A DNA stretch of 64,000 bases from Pseudomonas sp. CAN1. GTDB lineage: Bacteria > Pseudomonadota > Gammaproteobacteria > Pseudomonadales > Pseudomonadaceae. Below are positions 44,475 through 54,751 of the stretch, one piece after another (the first letter of the stretch is position 1; every line of letters starts with the position of its first letter). The stretch spans positions 73,714-137,713 of the forward strand of contig NZ_JASMRU010000013.1 of NCBI RefSeq assembly GCF_030462585.1, given 5' to 3'. The position numbers were made by a program, and so were the translations under genes. A model generated the notes under the pieces. The model saw nothing but the letters and a program-made list of their open reading frames with translations. It made no database searches and had not been told where the DNA came from.

Positions 44475-45107
44475 TTACTGGCTGTGTTGTTCCTGTTTGT
44501 GAATCAGGGTTCCCTGCTGCAACGTCCACTCCACCACCTGCGCTGACAGCTGGTCGGCCGCCTTGCCAAAGGCGCTGACCACTTCGGGCACCTGCTTGCC
44601 GTCCACCGGCTGGCGGACTTCGAAGGTGCGCGAGGCGACGATGCGCTGGCCGAGCGTGCGCACCAGGCGGGCGTCGTAACGGATGTGGATCACCGGCTTG
44701 CCGTCCTGGTACTCGCTCTGGAAGGCGCGCAGCTCGCCGGTCAGGTCGAGGTCGGCCTGCAGGCTGGCTTCGTCGCTGCTCAGGGCGCGGACGCTGCCGT
44801 TGGCGGTGAAGGCGTCGAGCAGGCGGTCACGCAGCAGCCCCGGTGCGCGGTTGCTCCAGCGCGCGCCCTGGTAGCTGCTCAGTTGGTTGCCCTGCGGGAC
44901 CACGGCTATGCGGTTGCTGTCCAGCGCCAGGCTGGCGTTGGGCGCGCTGACGCGCAATGACCAGTCAATCGCCGCGTTGCTGCGTGCTGGTTGCTGGGCG
45001 GCCGGCAGCAGGTAGAAGTCCGGGCTCTCCGCTTCCGGGAGGATCGAGCAGGCGCCCAGCAGACTGACCAGGGCGGCGACGCCGAGCAGGCGGGGAAGGG
45101 CGGTCAT
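44475..45107 (-). CDS. ABC-type transport auxiliary lipoprotein (PqiC-like) of MCE system
   Basis: A 210-residue lipoprotein (lipobox LLGAC, Cys20) of the ABC_trans_aux/PqiC group. The sequence SPDFYLLPAAQQPAR and a typical RWSNRAPGLLRDRLLDAF match the family. It is the last gene of the MCE operon, overlapping the MCE gene by 4 bp, and probably forms the outer-membrane end of a lipid-transport bridge. Confidence 0.88.
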   Translation of the reverse strand: MTALPRLLGVAALVSLLGACSILPEAESPDFYLLPAAQQPARSNAAIDWSLRVSAPNASLALDSNRIAVVPQGNQLSSYQGARWSNRAPGLLRDRLLDAFTANGSVRALSSDEASLQADLDLTGELRAFQSEYQDGKPVIHIRYDARLVRTLGQRIVASRTFEVRQPVDGKQVPEVVSAFGKAADQLSAQVVEWTLQQGTLIHKQEQHSQ

Positions 45108-46042
45108 GGCTGGAACTCCTTGTTGCGCTCGCGGCCGAGCAGGTAGCCGGTGGGGTTCTCCTGCAGGCGACGGGTGACGCCGCGCAGGTCTTCCAGGGTG
45201 GAGCGCAGTTCGCGGATCGCCGGGCCGATCTCGCCCAGGCCATTGAGGCCGCCGTTCACCGAGTCGTAGTTGCTGTCGAGCAGCTTTTCCACGCGTTCGC
45301 TGCTGTTGCGCAGGGATGTCAGGGTCTTCTGCGTATCGTCGAGCAGCGCTGGCCCTCGGCTGCCCAGTGTGCGGTTGGCCTGTTCGAGCATCGAGCTGGC
45401 GTTGGCGAAGGTCAGGCGCGCCTGCTCGCTGGCGGCGGCCAGTTCCTGCACGGTCTTGCGGATGTCGTCGCGCTGCTCGGCGACCACGCCGGTGGCCTGG
45501 TCGATGTGGTCCAGGGTGCGGCTGATGCGGTCGACGTTCTCCTGGGAGAACATGCGGTTCACGTTGTTGATCAGGTTGTTGATGTTGGTCGCGATGTCCT
45601 CGCCGTTGGCCAGCAGCTTGGCGAAGGGCGAGGGGATGGTCTTGATCACCGGCACCTCGCCGTCCTTGCTGGCCAGCGGCGGGCTGTCCTGGGCGGCGCT
45701 GGACAGCTGGATGATCGCCTGGCCGGTGACGCCGGTGAGTGCCAGCTTGGCGCGCGTGTCTTCGCGGATCGGCGTGCTGTCGTAAACGCGGATGCGTGCG
45801 CGGACCTTGCGCGGATCATTCGGGTCCAGGCGCAGGGACACCACGTCGCCGACGCGGATGCCGCTGTACTGCACGGTGCCACCCTCGGACAGACCGGTCA
45901 CCGCCTCGTTGAAGATCACGTCGTAGATCTTGTACTTCTGGTCGTTGCTCGACTGCGCCAGCCACAGGGCGAAGAGCAGCGCGCCGATCGACACCACCAG
46001 GGTGAACAGGCCGATCAGTACGTGATGGGCACGGGTTTCCAT
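45104..46042 (-). CDS. MlaD/MCE-domain lipid-transport protein
   Basis: A 312-residue protein with one N-terminal membrane helix (about 8-30), an MCE domain (about 40-120, YSGIRVGDVVSLRLDPNDP, LTGVTGQAIIQL) and a long C-terminal helical region suited to forming a needle or tunnel. It should bind phospholipids in the periplasm and dock on the permease. The ATG at 46042 lies one base after the ATPase stop codon. Confidence 0.92.
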   Translation of the reverse strand: METRAHHVLIGLFTLVVSIGALLFALWLAQSSNDQKYKIYDVIFNEAVTGLSEGGTVQYSGIRVGDVVSLRLDPNDPRKVRARIRVYDSTPIREDTRAKLALTGVTGQAIIQLSSAAQDSPPLASKDGEVPVIKTIPSPFAKLLANGEDIATNINNLINNVNRMFSQENVDRISRTLDHIDQATGVVAEQRDDIRKTVQELAAASEQARLTFANASSMLEQANRTLGSRGPALLDDTQKTLTSLRNSSERVEKLLDSNYDSVNGGLNGLGEIGPAIRELRSTLEDLRGVTRRLQENPTGYLLGRERNKEFQP

Positions 46043-46043
46043 T

Positions 46044-46829
46044 TCAGCTTTCCTCCCGCAGGTGTTCGGTGGCCTGCAGCGCGGCACGGCCGCGCGGGCC
46101 GTGGAAGTATTCCTGCACCCAGGTGTCGTCGGTCCGGGCGACCTGGTCCAGCGGGCCTACCACCAGCACACGTTTCTGCGAGAGCACGGCGACGCGGTCA
46201 CAGATGGTGTAGAGGGTGTCGAGGTCGTGGGTGACCAGGAACACGGTGAGGCCGAAGGCATCGCGCAGGGTCAGGATGAGTTGGTCGAAGGCCGCCGCAC
46301 CAATGGGGTCGAGGCCGGCGGTGGGTTCGTCGAGGAACAGGATGTCCGGGTCCAGGGCCAGGGCGCGGGCCAGGGCGGCACGCTTGACCATGCCGCCGGA
46401 GAGTTCGGCCGGGTACTTGTCGCCGGCATCGGGCGGCAGGCCGGCGAGGGATATCTTCACCTTGGCCATGAACTGCGCGTCGGCGCGGGACAGCCTGGCG
46501 TGCTCGATCAGCGGCAGGCAGATGTTCTCGCTCACGGTCAGCGAGGAGAACAGCGCGCCGTTCTGGAACAGCACGCCGAAGCGCCTTTCCAGCTTCGAGC
46601 GTTCCAGCGTCGGCAGCGCCGGCAGGTTCTGCCCGAACACGTGGACGCTGCCTTCGCTGGGCTGGCGCAGGCCGATGATGCTGCGCAGCAACACCGACTT
46701 GCCGGTGCCCGAGCCACCGACCACGCCGAGGATCTCGCCCTTCATCACGTCGAGGTCGAGGTGTTCGTGCACGGCGTGGGTGCCGAAGCGGTTGGCCAGG
46801 TCGCGGACGACGATGATCGGTTCGCTCAC
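46044..46829 (-). CDS. MCE-system ABC ATPase (MlaF-like)
   Basis: A 261-residue ATPase with Walker A GGSGTGKS, signature LSGGMVKR (the M-V-K-R variant typical of MlaF/Mkl) and Walker B LFLDEPTAGLDP. The start is GTG at 46829, overlapping the permease stop (GTGA). It powers the lipid transporter encoded by its neighbours. Confidence 0.93.
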   Translation of the reverse strand: MSEPIIVVRDLANRFGTHAVHEHLDLDVMKGEILGVVGGSGTGKSVLLRSIIGLRQPSEGSVHVFGQNLPALPTLERSKLERRFGVLFQNGALFSSLTVSENICLPLIEHARLSRADAQFMAKVKISLAGLPPDAGDKYPAELSGGMVKRAALARALALDPDILFLDEPTAGLDPIGAAAFDQLILTLRDAFGLTVFLVTHDLDTLYTICDRVAVLSQKRVLVVGPLDQVARTDDTWVQEYFHGPRGRAALQATEHLREES

Positions 46830-47971
46830 CAGCCCATCTCCATGAAGAACAGCGCGAACATTGCATCCAGCAGGATCACCACGAAGATCGACTGGACCAC
46901 GCTGGAAGTGGTGTGCTCGCCCACCGACTGCGCGCTGCCGCTGACGCGAAAGCCCTCCAGGCAACCGATCACGGCGATGATGAAGGCGAACACCGGGGCT
47001 TTGACGATGCCGACCAGGAAGTGCTGCACGGCGATGTCGTTCTGCAGCATGTAGAGGAACATGCGTGGCGAGATGTCCAGGCTCAGGGCGCAGACCACGC
47101 CGCCGCCGAAGATGCCGGAGATCATCGCCAGGAAGGTCAGCATCGGCAGGGTCAGCAGCAGGGCCAGGACGCGCGGTAGCACCAGCAGCTCCATGGGGTC
47201 CAGGCCCTGGGCCTGGATGGCGTCGATCTCCTGGTTGGCCTTCATCGAGCCGATCTGTGCGGTGAAGGCGCTGGCGGTGCGGCCGGCGAGCAGGATGGCG
47301 GTGAGCAGCACACCGAATTCGCGCAGGAAGGAGAAGCCCACCAGGTCGACCGTGTAGATCTGCGCGCCGAACTTCTGTAGCACCGTGGCGCCGAGGAAGG
47401 CCACGACCGCGCCGACCATGAAGGTGAGCAGGGCGACGATGGGCACGGCGTCCAGCCCGGTTTCCTCCATGTGCGCGGCCAGCGAGGTCAGGCGCCAGCG
47501 CCGCGGGCGCAGCAGATTGCGCGCCAGGGTCTGCAGGGTCAGGCCGATGAAGCCGAGCACGCCGATCAGGTGGTCGCGGAAGGTCAGGGTGGCGATGCCG
47601 ATGCGTTCGAGCACATCCACCAGTGCGTTGCCGGGTTGCGGCGCCTTTTCGTCCAGCCGGCACTGGGTGATGGCGTTGCCCACGGCACGCAGCAGCGCCT
47701 GGCGTTCGGCGGGCAGGTTGCGGGCGAACTGGTCCAGTTGGCTCATGCGCGCGCCGCCGATGATCTCGGCGAGCAGCGCGGCGCCGGCGGTATCCAGTGC
47801 GCCGAGGCCGGCGAAGTCGAGGGCGGCGGGGGATTCGGCACTGCGCTGGGCGGCTACCTGGGTTTCCAGGGTGGCGAAGTGCGCAAGCGTCCAGTCACCG
47901 CTGACGCGCATCAGCGGTGGGCTGGCGGAAGTGTCGAGCTGAAGCTGGCCGGGCTGGGCGGTCGTCGTCAT
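46826..47971 (-). CDS. MCE-system permease (MlaE family) with N-terminal STAS domain
   Basis: A 381-residue protein. Residues about 1-110 form a STAS-like domain (ALDFAGLGALDTAGAALLAEI); the rest is an MlaE/TGD1-type permease with five or six helices (VGAVVAFLGATVLQKFGAQ, LTAILLAGRTASAFTAQIGSMK). The fused STAS domain takes the role that separate MlaB has in the E. coli Mla complex. First gene of a four-gene operon; there is no MlaC-like shuttle. Confidence 0.92.
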   Translation of the reverse strand: MTTTAQPGQLQLDTSASPPLMRVSGDWTLAHFATLETQVAAQRSAESPAALDFAGLGALDTAGAALLAEIIGGARMSQLDQFARNLPAERQALLRAVGNAITQCRLDEKAPQPGNALVDVLERIGIATLTFRDHLIGVLGFIGLTLQTLARNLLRPRRWRLTSLAAHMEETGLDAVPIVALLTFMVGAVVAFLGATVLQKFGAQIYTVDLVGFSFLREFGVLLTAILLAGRTASAFTAQIGSMKANQEIDAIQAQGLDPMELLVLPRVLALLLTLPMLTFLAMISGIFGGGVVCALSLDISPRMFLYMLQNDIAVQHFLVGIVKAPVFAFIIAVIGCLEGFRVSGSAQSVGEHTTSSVVQSIFVVILLDAMFALFFMEMGW

Positions 47972-48117
47972 GAGTCGCATTCTAGCGAAGTTCGTCCGCA
48001 CGACCAGTGTGCTTGTGTAGCGCTTTTCAGACGCTCTGCATGACTTTGCTGAGGACAATGGCGACATCCTGTTCAATTGACGCCCCAGCCCGCCAGCCAC
48101 TAAGCTGCGCGCCTGCT

Positions 48118-48315
48118 TCAGGTGCTCTCGGCGCATGCCGCGAGTGAAACAGGGAAGCCGGTGACGTCGATGCGCAATCGACCATTCCGGCGCTGCCCCC
48201 GCAACGGTAAGCGAGCTTCGAACCGCAATTCGCCACTGTGCCATCGGCATGGGAAGGCGCGGTTGGATCGGAAACGCCAGGCGTTTCCACTCGCAAGCCC
48301 GGAGACCGGCCTGCT
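48118..48315 (+). ncRNA. Cobalamin (B12) riboswitch
   Basis: The 627-bp leader of the cob operon contains, in order, the P1/P3-type elements GAAACAGGGAAGCCGGTG, the conserved GCTGCCCCCGCAACGGTA, GCCACTGTGC followed by GGGAAGGCGC, and the B12 box segment AAGCCCGGAGACCGGCC near 48295-48312. This order is diagnostic of the adenosylcobalamin riboswitch, which turns off downstream translation or transcription when B12 is abundant. About 280 bases separate it from cobO, containing the expression platform; I cannot tell which hairpin is the switch. Confidence 0.95.
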
Positions 48316-48598
48316 GCATCGCATGGCATCGCGGGAGGCGCTGCCGACGCCGGCCGCCTGCGCCGCGCGTTGCCGTCCTCCGCCTGCCCCGACTGGCTAG
48401 TGCCGCGCGGGTGAGAGCGGCGGAGAATCCTTCAGGTGAAATCCCTATTCCCCAGGTCGACAGCCACAGCGCTGGGCGGCCTTTGCCGCATGGCGTTTCA
48501 GCACGCCGGCGGTTCGACCCTGCCTGTCCATTCCCTGGTTCGCTGCCGCCCGGCCGGCAGCCTGACGCCTGTGCAATCCCTTTCAGGAGCAATTTCCC

Positions 48599-49210
48599 AT
48601 GACTGAATCCCCGGAAAAGGACGAGCGCCATCGCTCGCGCATGCAGCGCAAGAAGGCGGTGGTCGACGAGAAGATCGCCCAGGCCCAGGGCGAGCGCGGC
48701 GTGTTCCTGGTCAACAGCGGCAACGGCAAGGGCAAGAGCAGCTCGGCCTTTGGCATGGTCGCCCGCGCGTTGGGCCACGGCATGAAGGTGGGCGTGGTGC
48801 AGTTCATCAAGGGCGCCGCGACCACCGGCGAGGAGGCGTTCTTCCGCCGCTTCCCCGAGGAAGTCAGCTTCCACGTGATGGGCGAAGGCTTCACCTGGGA
48901 AACCCAGGACCGCCAGCGCGACATCGCCAAGGCGCAATTCGCCTGGGACGTGGCGCGCCAGTTGCTGGCCGACCCCGAGGTCGGCCTGGTGGTGCTGGAC
49001 GAGGTGAACATCGCCCTCAAGCACGGCTATCTGGAACTGGACACCGTGCTGGCCGATATCGCCGCGCGCCCGCCGATGCAGCATGTGGTCGCCACCGGCC
49101 GCGGTGCGCAGCCGGCGATGCTCGAAGCCGCCGACACCGTCACCGAGATGGGCCTGGTGAAGCATGCCTTCAAGGCCGGTATCAAGGCGCAGAAAGGGGT
49201 GGAGTTCTGA
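48599..49210 (+). CDS. cobO: Cob(I)yrinic acid a,c-diamide adenosyltransferase
   Basis: A 203-residue CobO/BtuR-family enzyme that adds the adenosyl group to the corrin cobalt using ATP. The P-loop NSGNGKGKSSSAFG lies near residues 40-52, with VVQFIKGAATTGEE and VLDEVNIALKHGYL downstream. First gene of the riboswitch-controlled operon; the ribosome site CAGGAG is 9 bases before the ATG. Confidence 0.95.
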   Translation: MTESPEKDERHRSRMQRKKAVVDEKIAQAQGERGVFLVNSGNGKGKSSSAFGMVARALGHGMKVGVVQFIKGAATTGEEAFFRRFPEEVSFHVMGEGFTWETQDRQRDIAKAQFAWDVARQLLADPEVGLVVLDEVNIALKHGYLELDTVLADIAARPPMQHVVATGRGAQPAMLEAADTVTEMGLVKHAFKAGIKAQKGVEF

Positions 49211-49223
49211 TGGTCGTGGCTTG

Positions 49224-49405
49224 CCCTCACCCCAGCCCTCTCCCAGGGGGAGAGGGGGCCGCTCGGCGTGCGCTGATACATCGGCGCTCGCCGGCCGGCA
49301 TCGTTGGCGGGCGACTTGGCTGCGTGCTGGCTGATCAATCCGCGCCAGCGTTGCATGGGGCGTCTGACTGCTCCCTCTCCCTCCGGGAGAGGGCTGGGGT
49401 GAGGG
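49224..49405. repeat. Long inverted repeat (CCCTCACCCCAGCCCTCTCCC family) between cobO and cobB
   Basis: CCCTCACCCCAGCCCTCTCCC at the left is matched by GAGAGGGCTGGGGTGAGGG at the right end. Inside are further CCCTCTCC/GGAGAGGG pairs. The phrase GGAGAGGGGGCCGCTCGG nearly repeats that in the element at 20083-20218. It separates the first two cob genes and could form a large cruciform or RNA hairpin affecting operon read-through. Confidence 0.85.
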
Positions 49406-49436
49406 TGCTCTTTGCCCAGCATTGGGAGCACGCCCG

Positions 49437-50729
49437 ATGACCTCGCGCCAATGCCCTGCACTGCTGATCGCTGCCCCGGCTTCCGGCCAGGGCAAGACCA
49501 CCGTGACCGCCGCCCTGGCGCGCCTGCACACGCGCCTCGGGCGCAGGGTGCGGGTGTTCAAGTGCGGCCCGGATTTTCTCGATCCGATGATCCTCGCCCG
49601 CGCCAGTAATGCGCCGGTCTACCAGCTGGACCTGTGGATGGTCGGCGAAGAAGAGAGCCGTCGCCTGCTCTGGGAAGCGGCCGGCGCGGCCGACTTGATC
49701 CTCATCGAGGGGGTGATGGGCCTGTTCGACGGCTCGCCTTCGGCGGCCGACCTGGCACGGCGCTTCGGCGTGCCGGTGATGGCGGTGATCAACGGCCAGT
49801 CCATGGCGCAGACCTTCGGCGCGATGGCCGTTGGCATGGCGACCTACCAGAGCGACCTGCCGTTCTCCGGCGTGCTCGCCAACCGCATCGGCAGCCAGCG
49901 CCACCGCGACCTGGTGCGTGACAGCCTGCCGGAGTGGATTCGCTGGTATGGCGCGCTGCCGCGCGACACCGCCGTGGAGTTGCCCAGTCGCCACCTCGGC
50001 CTGGTGCAGGCCGACGAACTGGCCGACCTCGACGCTCGCCTGGACGTCGCCGCCGATGCCCTGGCGGCCAGCGCCAGTACCGAACTGCCGCTGCCGGTGA
50101 GCTTTGCCGCGCCCGAATCGCGCCGCGAGACTTCGCGCCTGGATGGCGTGCGCATCGGCGTGGCGCGGGACAACGCCTTCGCCTTCCTCTACCAGGCCAA
50201 TCTCGATTTGCTGCGCGAGCTGGGCGCCGAGCTGGTGTTCTTCTCACCGCTGCGTGATGAGTCGCTGCCGGAAGTGGACAGCCTCTACCTGCCCGGCGGC
50301 TACCCGGAGCTGCACCTGCAGGCCCTGGGCGGCAACCGCGCCATGGCCCAGGCCATCCACGCGCACCACGAGATGGGCAAGCCGATCCTCGCCGAGTGCG
50401 GCGGCATGCTCTATCTGCTCGATGCGCTGACCGACGTGGCCGGCGAGCGTGCAGAACTGCTTGGCCTGCTGCCGGGCGAGGCGCGCATGCAGAAGCGGCT
50501 GGCTGCGCTGGCGCTGCAGGCGGTGACGCTGCCCGAAGGCACACTGCGCGGCCACACCTTCCACCACTCGTTGCTGGACAGCAGCGAGGAGCCGCTCGCC
50601 CGTGGCGTCTGCCCCAACGACAAGCCGGTGGCCGAAGCGGTGTTCCGCCGCGGCCGGCTGACCGCTTCCTACATCCACTTCTACCTGCCGTCCGACCCAG
50701 ACGCCGCCGCAGCCCTGCTGAGACCATGA
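49437..50729 (+). CDS. cobB: Cobyrinic acid a,c-diamide synthase
   Basis: A 430-residue amidotransferase that amidates the a and c side chains of the corrin ring. The N-terminal ATPase domain begins LLIAAPASGQGKTTVTAAL; the C-terminal glutamine amidotransferase domain has the catalytic Cys321 in LAECGGMLYLLDAL and the conserved His in ASYIHFYLPS. The ATG at 49437 is preferred over 49422. Its stop overlaps the bluB start (ATGA). Confidence 0.94.
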   Translation: MTSRQCPALLIAAPASGQGKTTVTAALARLHTRLGRRVRVFKCGPDFLDPMILARASNAPVYQLDLWMVGEEESRRLLWEAAGAADLILIEGVMGLFDGSPSAADLARRFGVPVMAVINGQSMAQTFGAMAVGMATYQSDLPFSGVLANRIGSQRHRDLVRDSLPEWIRWYGALPRDTAVELPSRHLGLVQADELADLDARLDVAADALAASASTELPLPVSFAAPESRRETSRLDGVRIGVARDNAFAFLYQANLDLLRELGAELVFFSPLRDESLPEVDSLYLPGGYPELHLQALGGNRAMAQAIHAHHEMGKPILAECGGMLYLLDALTDVAGERAELLGLLPGEARMQKRLAALALQAVTLPEGTLRGHTFHHSLLDSSEEPLARGVCPNDKPVAEAVFRRGRLTASYIHFYLPSDPDAAAALLRP

Positions 50730-51376
50730 GCGAACACGCCTACAGCTTTGCAGAGCGCGCCGCGCTCTACCGCGCCATCGCCGAGCGCCGCGACATGCGC
50801 CACTTCAGTGGCGGCGAGGTGGCGCCGGAACTGCTGGCGCGTCTGCTCGAAGCAGCGCACCAGGCGCCCAGCGTCGGCTTGATGCAGCCGTGGCGATTCA
50901 TTCGCGTCACCTCGCCGGTGTTGCGTGAGTCGATCCATGGGCTGGTGGAAGAGGAGCGCGTGCGCACCGCCGAGGCACTGGGCGAGCGTTCCGACGAGTT
51001 CATGCGGCTCAAGGTCGAGGGCGTGCTCGACTGCGCCGAGGTGCTGGTGGCCGCGCTGATGGATGGCCGCGAGGCACACGTCTTCGGTCGCCGTACGTTG
51101 CCGAACATGGACCTGGCCTCGCTGTCCTGCGCCATCCAGAACCTCTGGCTGGCCTCGCGCGCCGAAGGCCTGGGCATGGGCTGGGTATCGCTGTTCGACC
51201 CTGCCGCGCTGGGCGAGCTGCTCGGCCTGCCGGTGGGAGCCGAAGCCGTGGCGGTGATCTGCCTCGGCCCGGTCAGCGAGTTCTACCCGGCGCCGATGCT
51301 GGCCCTGGAAGGCTGGCGGCAACCGCGCGCGCTCGGCGAGCTGCTGTACGAAAACCACTGGGGAGAGCAGCCATGA
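50726..51376 (+). CDS. bluB: 5,6-dimethylbenzimidazole synthase
   Basis: A 216-residue flavin-destructase of the nitroreductase fold that makes the lower ligand of B12 from reduced FMN and oxygen. [12 protein letters not shown] and [12 protein letters not shown] are the BluB FMN-site signatures, and the aerobic lower-ligand route fits an aerobic Pseudomonas. It overlaps cobB and cobD by 4 bp each. Confidence 0.94.
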   Translation: MSEHAYSFAERAALYRAIAERRDMRHFSGGEVAPELLARLLEAAHQAPSVGLMQPWRFIRVTSPVLRESIHGLVEEERVRTAEALGERSDEFMRLKVEGVLDCAEVLVAALMDGREAHVFGRRTLPNMDLASLSCAIQNLWLASRAEGLGMGWVSLFDPAALGELLGLPVGAEAVAVICLGPVSEFYPAPMLALEGWRQPRALGELLYENHWGEQP

Positions 51377-52302
51377 GCCTGGCCCTGCTGAGCGTCCTCG
51401 GTGTCGCGCTGGATGCCCTGCTGGGCGAGCCGAAACGCTGGCATCCGCTGGTGGCCTTCGGGCGCCTGGCGGATCGGCTGGAGCGGCGTTTCAACCGTTC
51501 GCGCGCCGACGCCGGCAAGGACACCCCCGGCCTCGGCTGGCGCAGCCACGGCGTCACTGCCTGGATCATCGCCGTCATCCCGTTGACCCTGATCGCGCTC
51601 CTGCTCAGCCTGCTGCCCTACGTCGGCTGGGCCGTGCAGGCGCTGGTTCTCTACGCCGCGCTGGGCCTGCGCAGCCTGGGCGAACACGCTGAACCGGTGG
51701 CGCTGGCCCTGCGCGCTGGTGACCTGAACGAAGCGCGTCTGCGCGTGGGCTACATGGTCAGCCGCGAAACCGCCGAACTGGACGAAACCGCCGTGGCTCG
51801 CGCCACCACCGAATCGGTGCTGGAGAACGGTAGCGATGCGGTCTACGCCGCGCTGTTCTGGTTCGCCATCGCCGGCGCGCCGGGCGTGGTGCTCTATCGC
51901 CTGAGCAATACCCTCGATGCCATGTGGGGCTACCGCAACGCACGCTTCGAACGCTTCGGCTGGGCCGCGGCGAAGATCGATGATGTGCTCAACTATATTC
52001 CGGCGCGGCTGGTGGCCTTCACCTACGCGTTGCTCGGCCACACCCGGCTTGCCTTGCGCTGCTGGCGCTCACAGGCGCCGAAGTGGGACAGCCCCAACGC
52101 CGGCCCGGTGATGGCCACCGGCGCGGGCGCGCTGGGTGTGTCCCTCGGTGGTTCCGCCCGCTACCACGGCGAACTCCACGAACGCCCGCAGCTGGGCGAA
52201 GGCCCGGCGCCGACCGCCACGGATATCTGGCGTGCGCTGGCCCTGGTGCGCCAGGGCGTGCTGCTGTGGCTGGCGGTCATCCTTATCCTGGGAGTGCTCT
52301 GA
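51373..52302 (+). CDS. cobD: Adenosylcobinamide-phosphate synthase
   Basis: A 309-residue membrane enzyme (CbiB/CobD family) attaching aminopropanol phosphate to the corrin. Typical are [21 protein letters not shown], the [18 protein letters not shown] segment and [23 protein letters not shown]. About four membrane helices. It overlaps bluB and cobC. Confidence 0.95.
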   Translation: MSLALLSVLGVALDALLGEPKRWHPLVAFGRLADRLERRFNRSRADAGKDTPGLGWRSHGVTAWIIAVIPLTLIALLLSLLPYVGWAVQALVLYAALGLRSLGEHAEPVALALRAGDLNEARLRVGYMVSRETAELDETAVARATTESVLENGSDAVYAALFWFAIAGAPGVVLYRLSNTLDAMWGYRNARFERFGWAAAKIDDVLNYIPARLVAFTYALLGHTRLALRCWRSQAPKWDSPNAGPVMATGAGALGVSLGGSARYHGELHERPQLGEGPAPTATDIWRALALVRQGVLLWLAVILILGVL

Positions 52303-53303
52303 TGCTCGAACACGGCGGCCGGTTGCGCAAAGCGGCGCAGCAGTACGGAATCCCGCTCTCCGAGTGGCTCGACCTGTCCACCGGCATTTCGCCCTGGCCC
52401 TGGGCGCTGCCCAATGTGCCGGCGGCGGCCTGGATGCGCCTGCCCGAAGACAGTGACGGCCTGGAAGCCGCCGCGCGCCGCTACTACGGCGCCGAGAAGC
52501 TGCTGCCGCTGCCCGGCAGCCAGGCGGCGATCCAGCTGCTGCCGCGCCTGCGCCGGCCGGGCAAGGTCGGTGTGATCTCGCCCTGTTATGCCGAGCACGC
52601 CGAATCCTGGCGCGCCGCCGGGCACATCCTGCGCGAAGTCAGCGACCAGGAAGTGCCTCATCACCTGGAGCGCTTCGACGTGCTGGTGGTGGTCAACCCG
52701 AACAACCCCACCGGCCGGCGCATCGAGGCCGGTGTGCTGCTGGAGTGGCACGCGCGCCTGCAGGAACGCGGCGGCTGGCTGGTGGTGGACGAAGCCTTCA
52801 TGGACTGCACGCCCGAGCACAGCCTGGTGGCCAGCTGCGCCAGCCGGCCGGGGCTGATCGTGCTGCGCTCGGTGGGTAAATTCTTCGGTCTGGCCGGTGC
52901 GCGCCTGGGCTTCGCCTTCGCCGAGCCGCGGCTGCTGGAAAGCCTGGCGAAGCTGCTCGGTCCCTGGGCGGTGAACGGCCCGACGCGCTGGGTCGCGCAG
53001 ACGGTGCTGGGCGAGTTCCAGGAACAGATCCAGCGCCGCCGTGACCTGCACGAAGCCAGCCGACGCCTGGCCGGGCTGCTCGGCGAGCAGGGCTTTGCTC
53101 CGCAGGGCGGCACGGCGCTGTTCCAGTGGGTGGTGTCGATGCGCGCCCACGCGCTGCGTGATCACCTGGCGCGCCAGGGCATCCTCGTGCGCCTGTTCGA
53201 GACGCCTGCCAGCCTGCGCTTCGGTCTGCCGCCGGACGAGAAGGGCTGGGAACGCCTGGAGCAGGGCCTGCGCACCTTCAACCAGATGGAGAGCCTGCGG
53301 TGA
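52302..53303 (+). CDS. cobC: Threonine-phosphate decarboxylase
   Basis: A 333-residue PLP aminotransferase-fold enzyme making aminopropanol phosphate from threonine phosphate. The PLP lysine lies in [17 protein letters not shown], with NPNNPTGR upstream as the cofactor-Asn motif. It supplies the substrate of the preceding CobD. Starts at TGATG overlapping cobD; ends overlapping the GTG of cobQ. Confidence 0.94.
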   Translation: MLEHGGRLRKAAQQYGIPLSEWLDLSTGISPWPWALPNVPAAAWMRLPEDSDGLEAAARRYYGAEKLLPLPGSQAAIQLLPRLRRPGKVGVISPCYAEHAESWRAAGHILREVSDQEVPHHLERFDVLVVVNPNNPTGRRIEAGVLLEWHARLQERGGWLVVDEAFMDCTPEHSLVASCASRPGLIVLRSVGKFFGLAGARLGFAFAEPRLLESLAKLLGPWAVNGPTRWVAQTVLGEFQEQIQRRRDLHEASRRLAGLLGEQGFAPQGGTALFQWVVSMRAHALRDHLARQGILVRLFETPASLRFGLPPDEKGWERLEQGLRTFNQMESLR

Positions 53304-54751
53304 GCACGCTGATGGTGCAAGGCACCACTTCGGATGCCGGCAAGAGCACCCTGGTGACCGCGCTGTGCCGCTGGCTGATTCGCCAGGGCGTGGCGGTGGT
53401 GCCGTTCAAACCACAGAACATGGCGCTGAACAGCGCGGTGACTGCCGACGGTGGCGAAATCGGCCGCGCCCAGGCAGTGCAGGCGCAGGCCTGCCACCTG
53501 GCGCCGCACACCGACATGAATCCGGTGCTGCTCAAGCCCAACAGCGATACCGGCGCCCAGGTGATCATCCACGGCCGCGCGGTCACCAGCATGAACGCCG
53601 TGGCCTACCACGACTACAAACGCGTGGCGATGCAGGCGGTACTCGAATCCCACCAGCGCCTCAGCGCGCAATACCCGGTGGTGATGGTAGAGGGCGCGGG
53701 GTCGCCGGCGGAGATCAACCTGCGCGCCAATGACATTGCCAACATGGGCTTCGCCGAGGCGGTGGACTGCCCGGTGATCCTGATTGCCGATATCGACCGC
53801 GGCGGCGTATTTGCCCATCTGGTCGGCACCCTGGAGCTGCTCAGCGAGAGCGAGCGGGCACGGGTGAAAGGCTTCGTCATCAACCGCTTCCGCGGCGATA
53901 TCGCGCTGCTGCAGAACGGCCTCGACTGGCTGGAGGAGCGCACTGGCGTGCCGGTGCTCGGCGTGCTGCCGTACCTGATGGACTTCCACCTGGAAGCCGA
54001 GGACGCCATCGACACCCGCCAGGCCGCCAAGACTGGCGAGCGCCTGCGCGTGGTGGTGCCGGTGCTGCCGCGCATCAGCAACCACACCGACTTCGACCCG
54101 CTGCGCCTGCACCCGCAGGTGGAGCTGACCTTCGTCGGTCCTGGCCAGCCGATCCCGCCGGCGGACCTGATCATCCTGTCCGGCTCCAAGAGCGTGCGGC
54201 CGGACCTGACCTTCCTCCGCGCCCAGGGCTGGGAGGAGGCGATCCGCCGGCACCTGCGCTACGGCGGCAAGCTGCTCGGTATCTGCGGCGGCTTGCAGAT
54301 GCTCGGCCGCACATTGTCCGACCCGCACGGCCTGGAAGGCGCGGCGGGGGAGAGCGACGGCCTCGGCCTGCTGGACTTCCGTACCGTGCTGGAGCCGGAG
54401 AAGCAGCTGCGCAATGTCAGCGGCCAACTGGCGCTGGAAGACGCCCCGGTGAGTGGCTACGAGATTCATGCCGGCGTCACCGAAGGCCCGGCCCTGGCGA
54501 ACCCGGCCGTGCACCTGAGCGACGGCCGCAGCGATGGAGCGCTGAGTGCCGACGGCCAGGTGATGGGGACCTATCTGCACGGGCTGTTCGAGTCCAGCGC
54601 TTCCAGCTCGGCGCTGCTGCGCTGGGCCGGGCTGCGCGAGGTGCAGAGCATCGATTACCACGCCTTGCGTGAGCGCGACATCGAGCGCCTGGCCGATCAG
54701 GTCGAGGCGCATCTGAATACGGAAAAACTGAGAGCACTGTGCGGACTGTAG
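53300..54751 (+). CDS. cobQ: Cobyric acid synthase
   Basis: A 483-residue amidotransferase that amidates the four remaining side chains of the corrin. The N-terminal [16 protein letters not shown]-loop and the C-terminal amidotransferase with Cys329 in [11 protein letters not shown] and the conserved His in [10 protein letters not shown] are present. GTG start overlapping cobC. The stop codon lies in the first bases of a repeat element at 54748. Confidence 0.95.
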   Translation: MSTLMVQGTTSDAGKSTLVTALCRWLIRQGVAVVPFKPQNMALNSAVTADGGEIGRAQAVQAQACHLAPHTDMNPVLLKPNSDTGAQVIIHGRAVTSMNAVAYHDYKRVAMQAVLESHQRLSAQYPVVMVEGAGSPAEINLRANDIANMGFAEAVDCPVILIADIDRGGVFAHLVGTLELLSESERARVKGFVINRFRGDIALLQNGLDWLEERTGVPVLGVLPYLMDFHLEAEDAIDTRQAAKTGERLRVVVPVLPRISNHTDFDPLRLHPQVELTFVGPGQPIPPADLIILSGSKSVRPDLTFLRAQGWEEAIRRHLRYGGKLLGICGGLQMLGRTLSDPHGLEGAAGESDGLGLLDFRTVLEPEKQLRNVSGQLALEDAPVSGYEIHAGVTEGPALANPAVHLSDGRSDGALSADGQVMGTYLHGLFESSASSSALLRWAGLREVQSIDYHALRERDIERLADQVEAHLNTEKLRALCGL

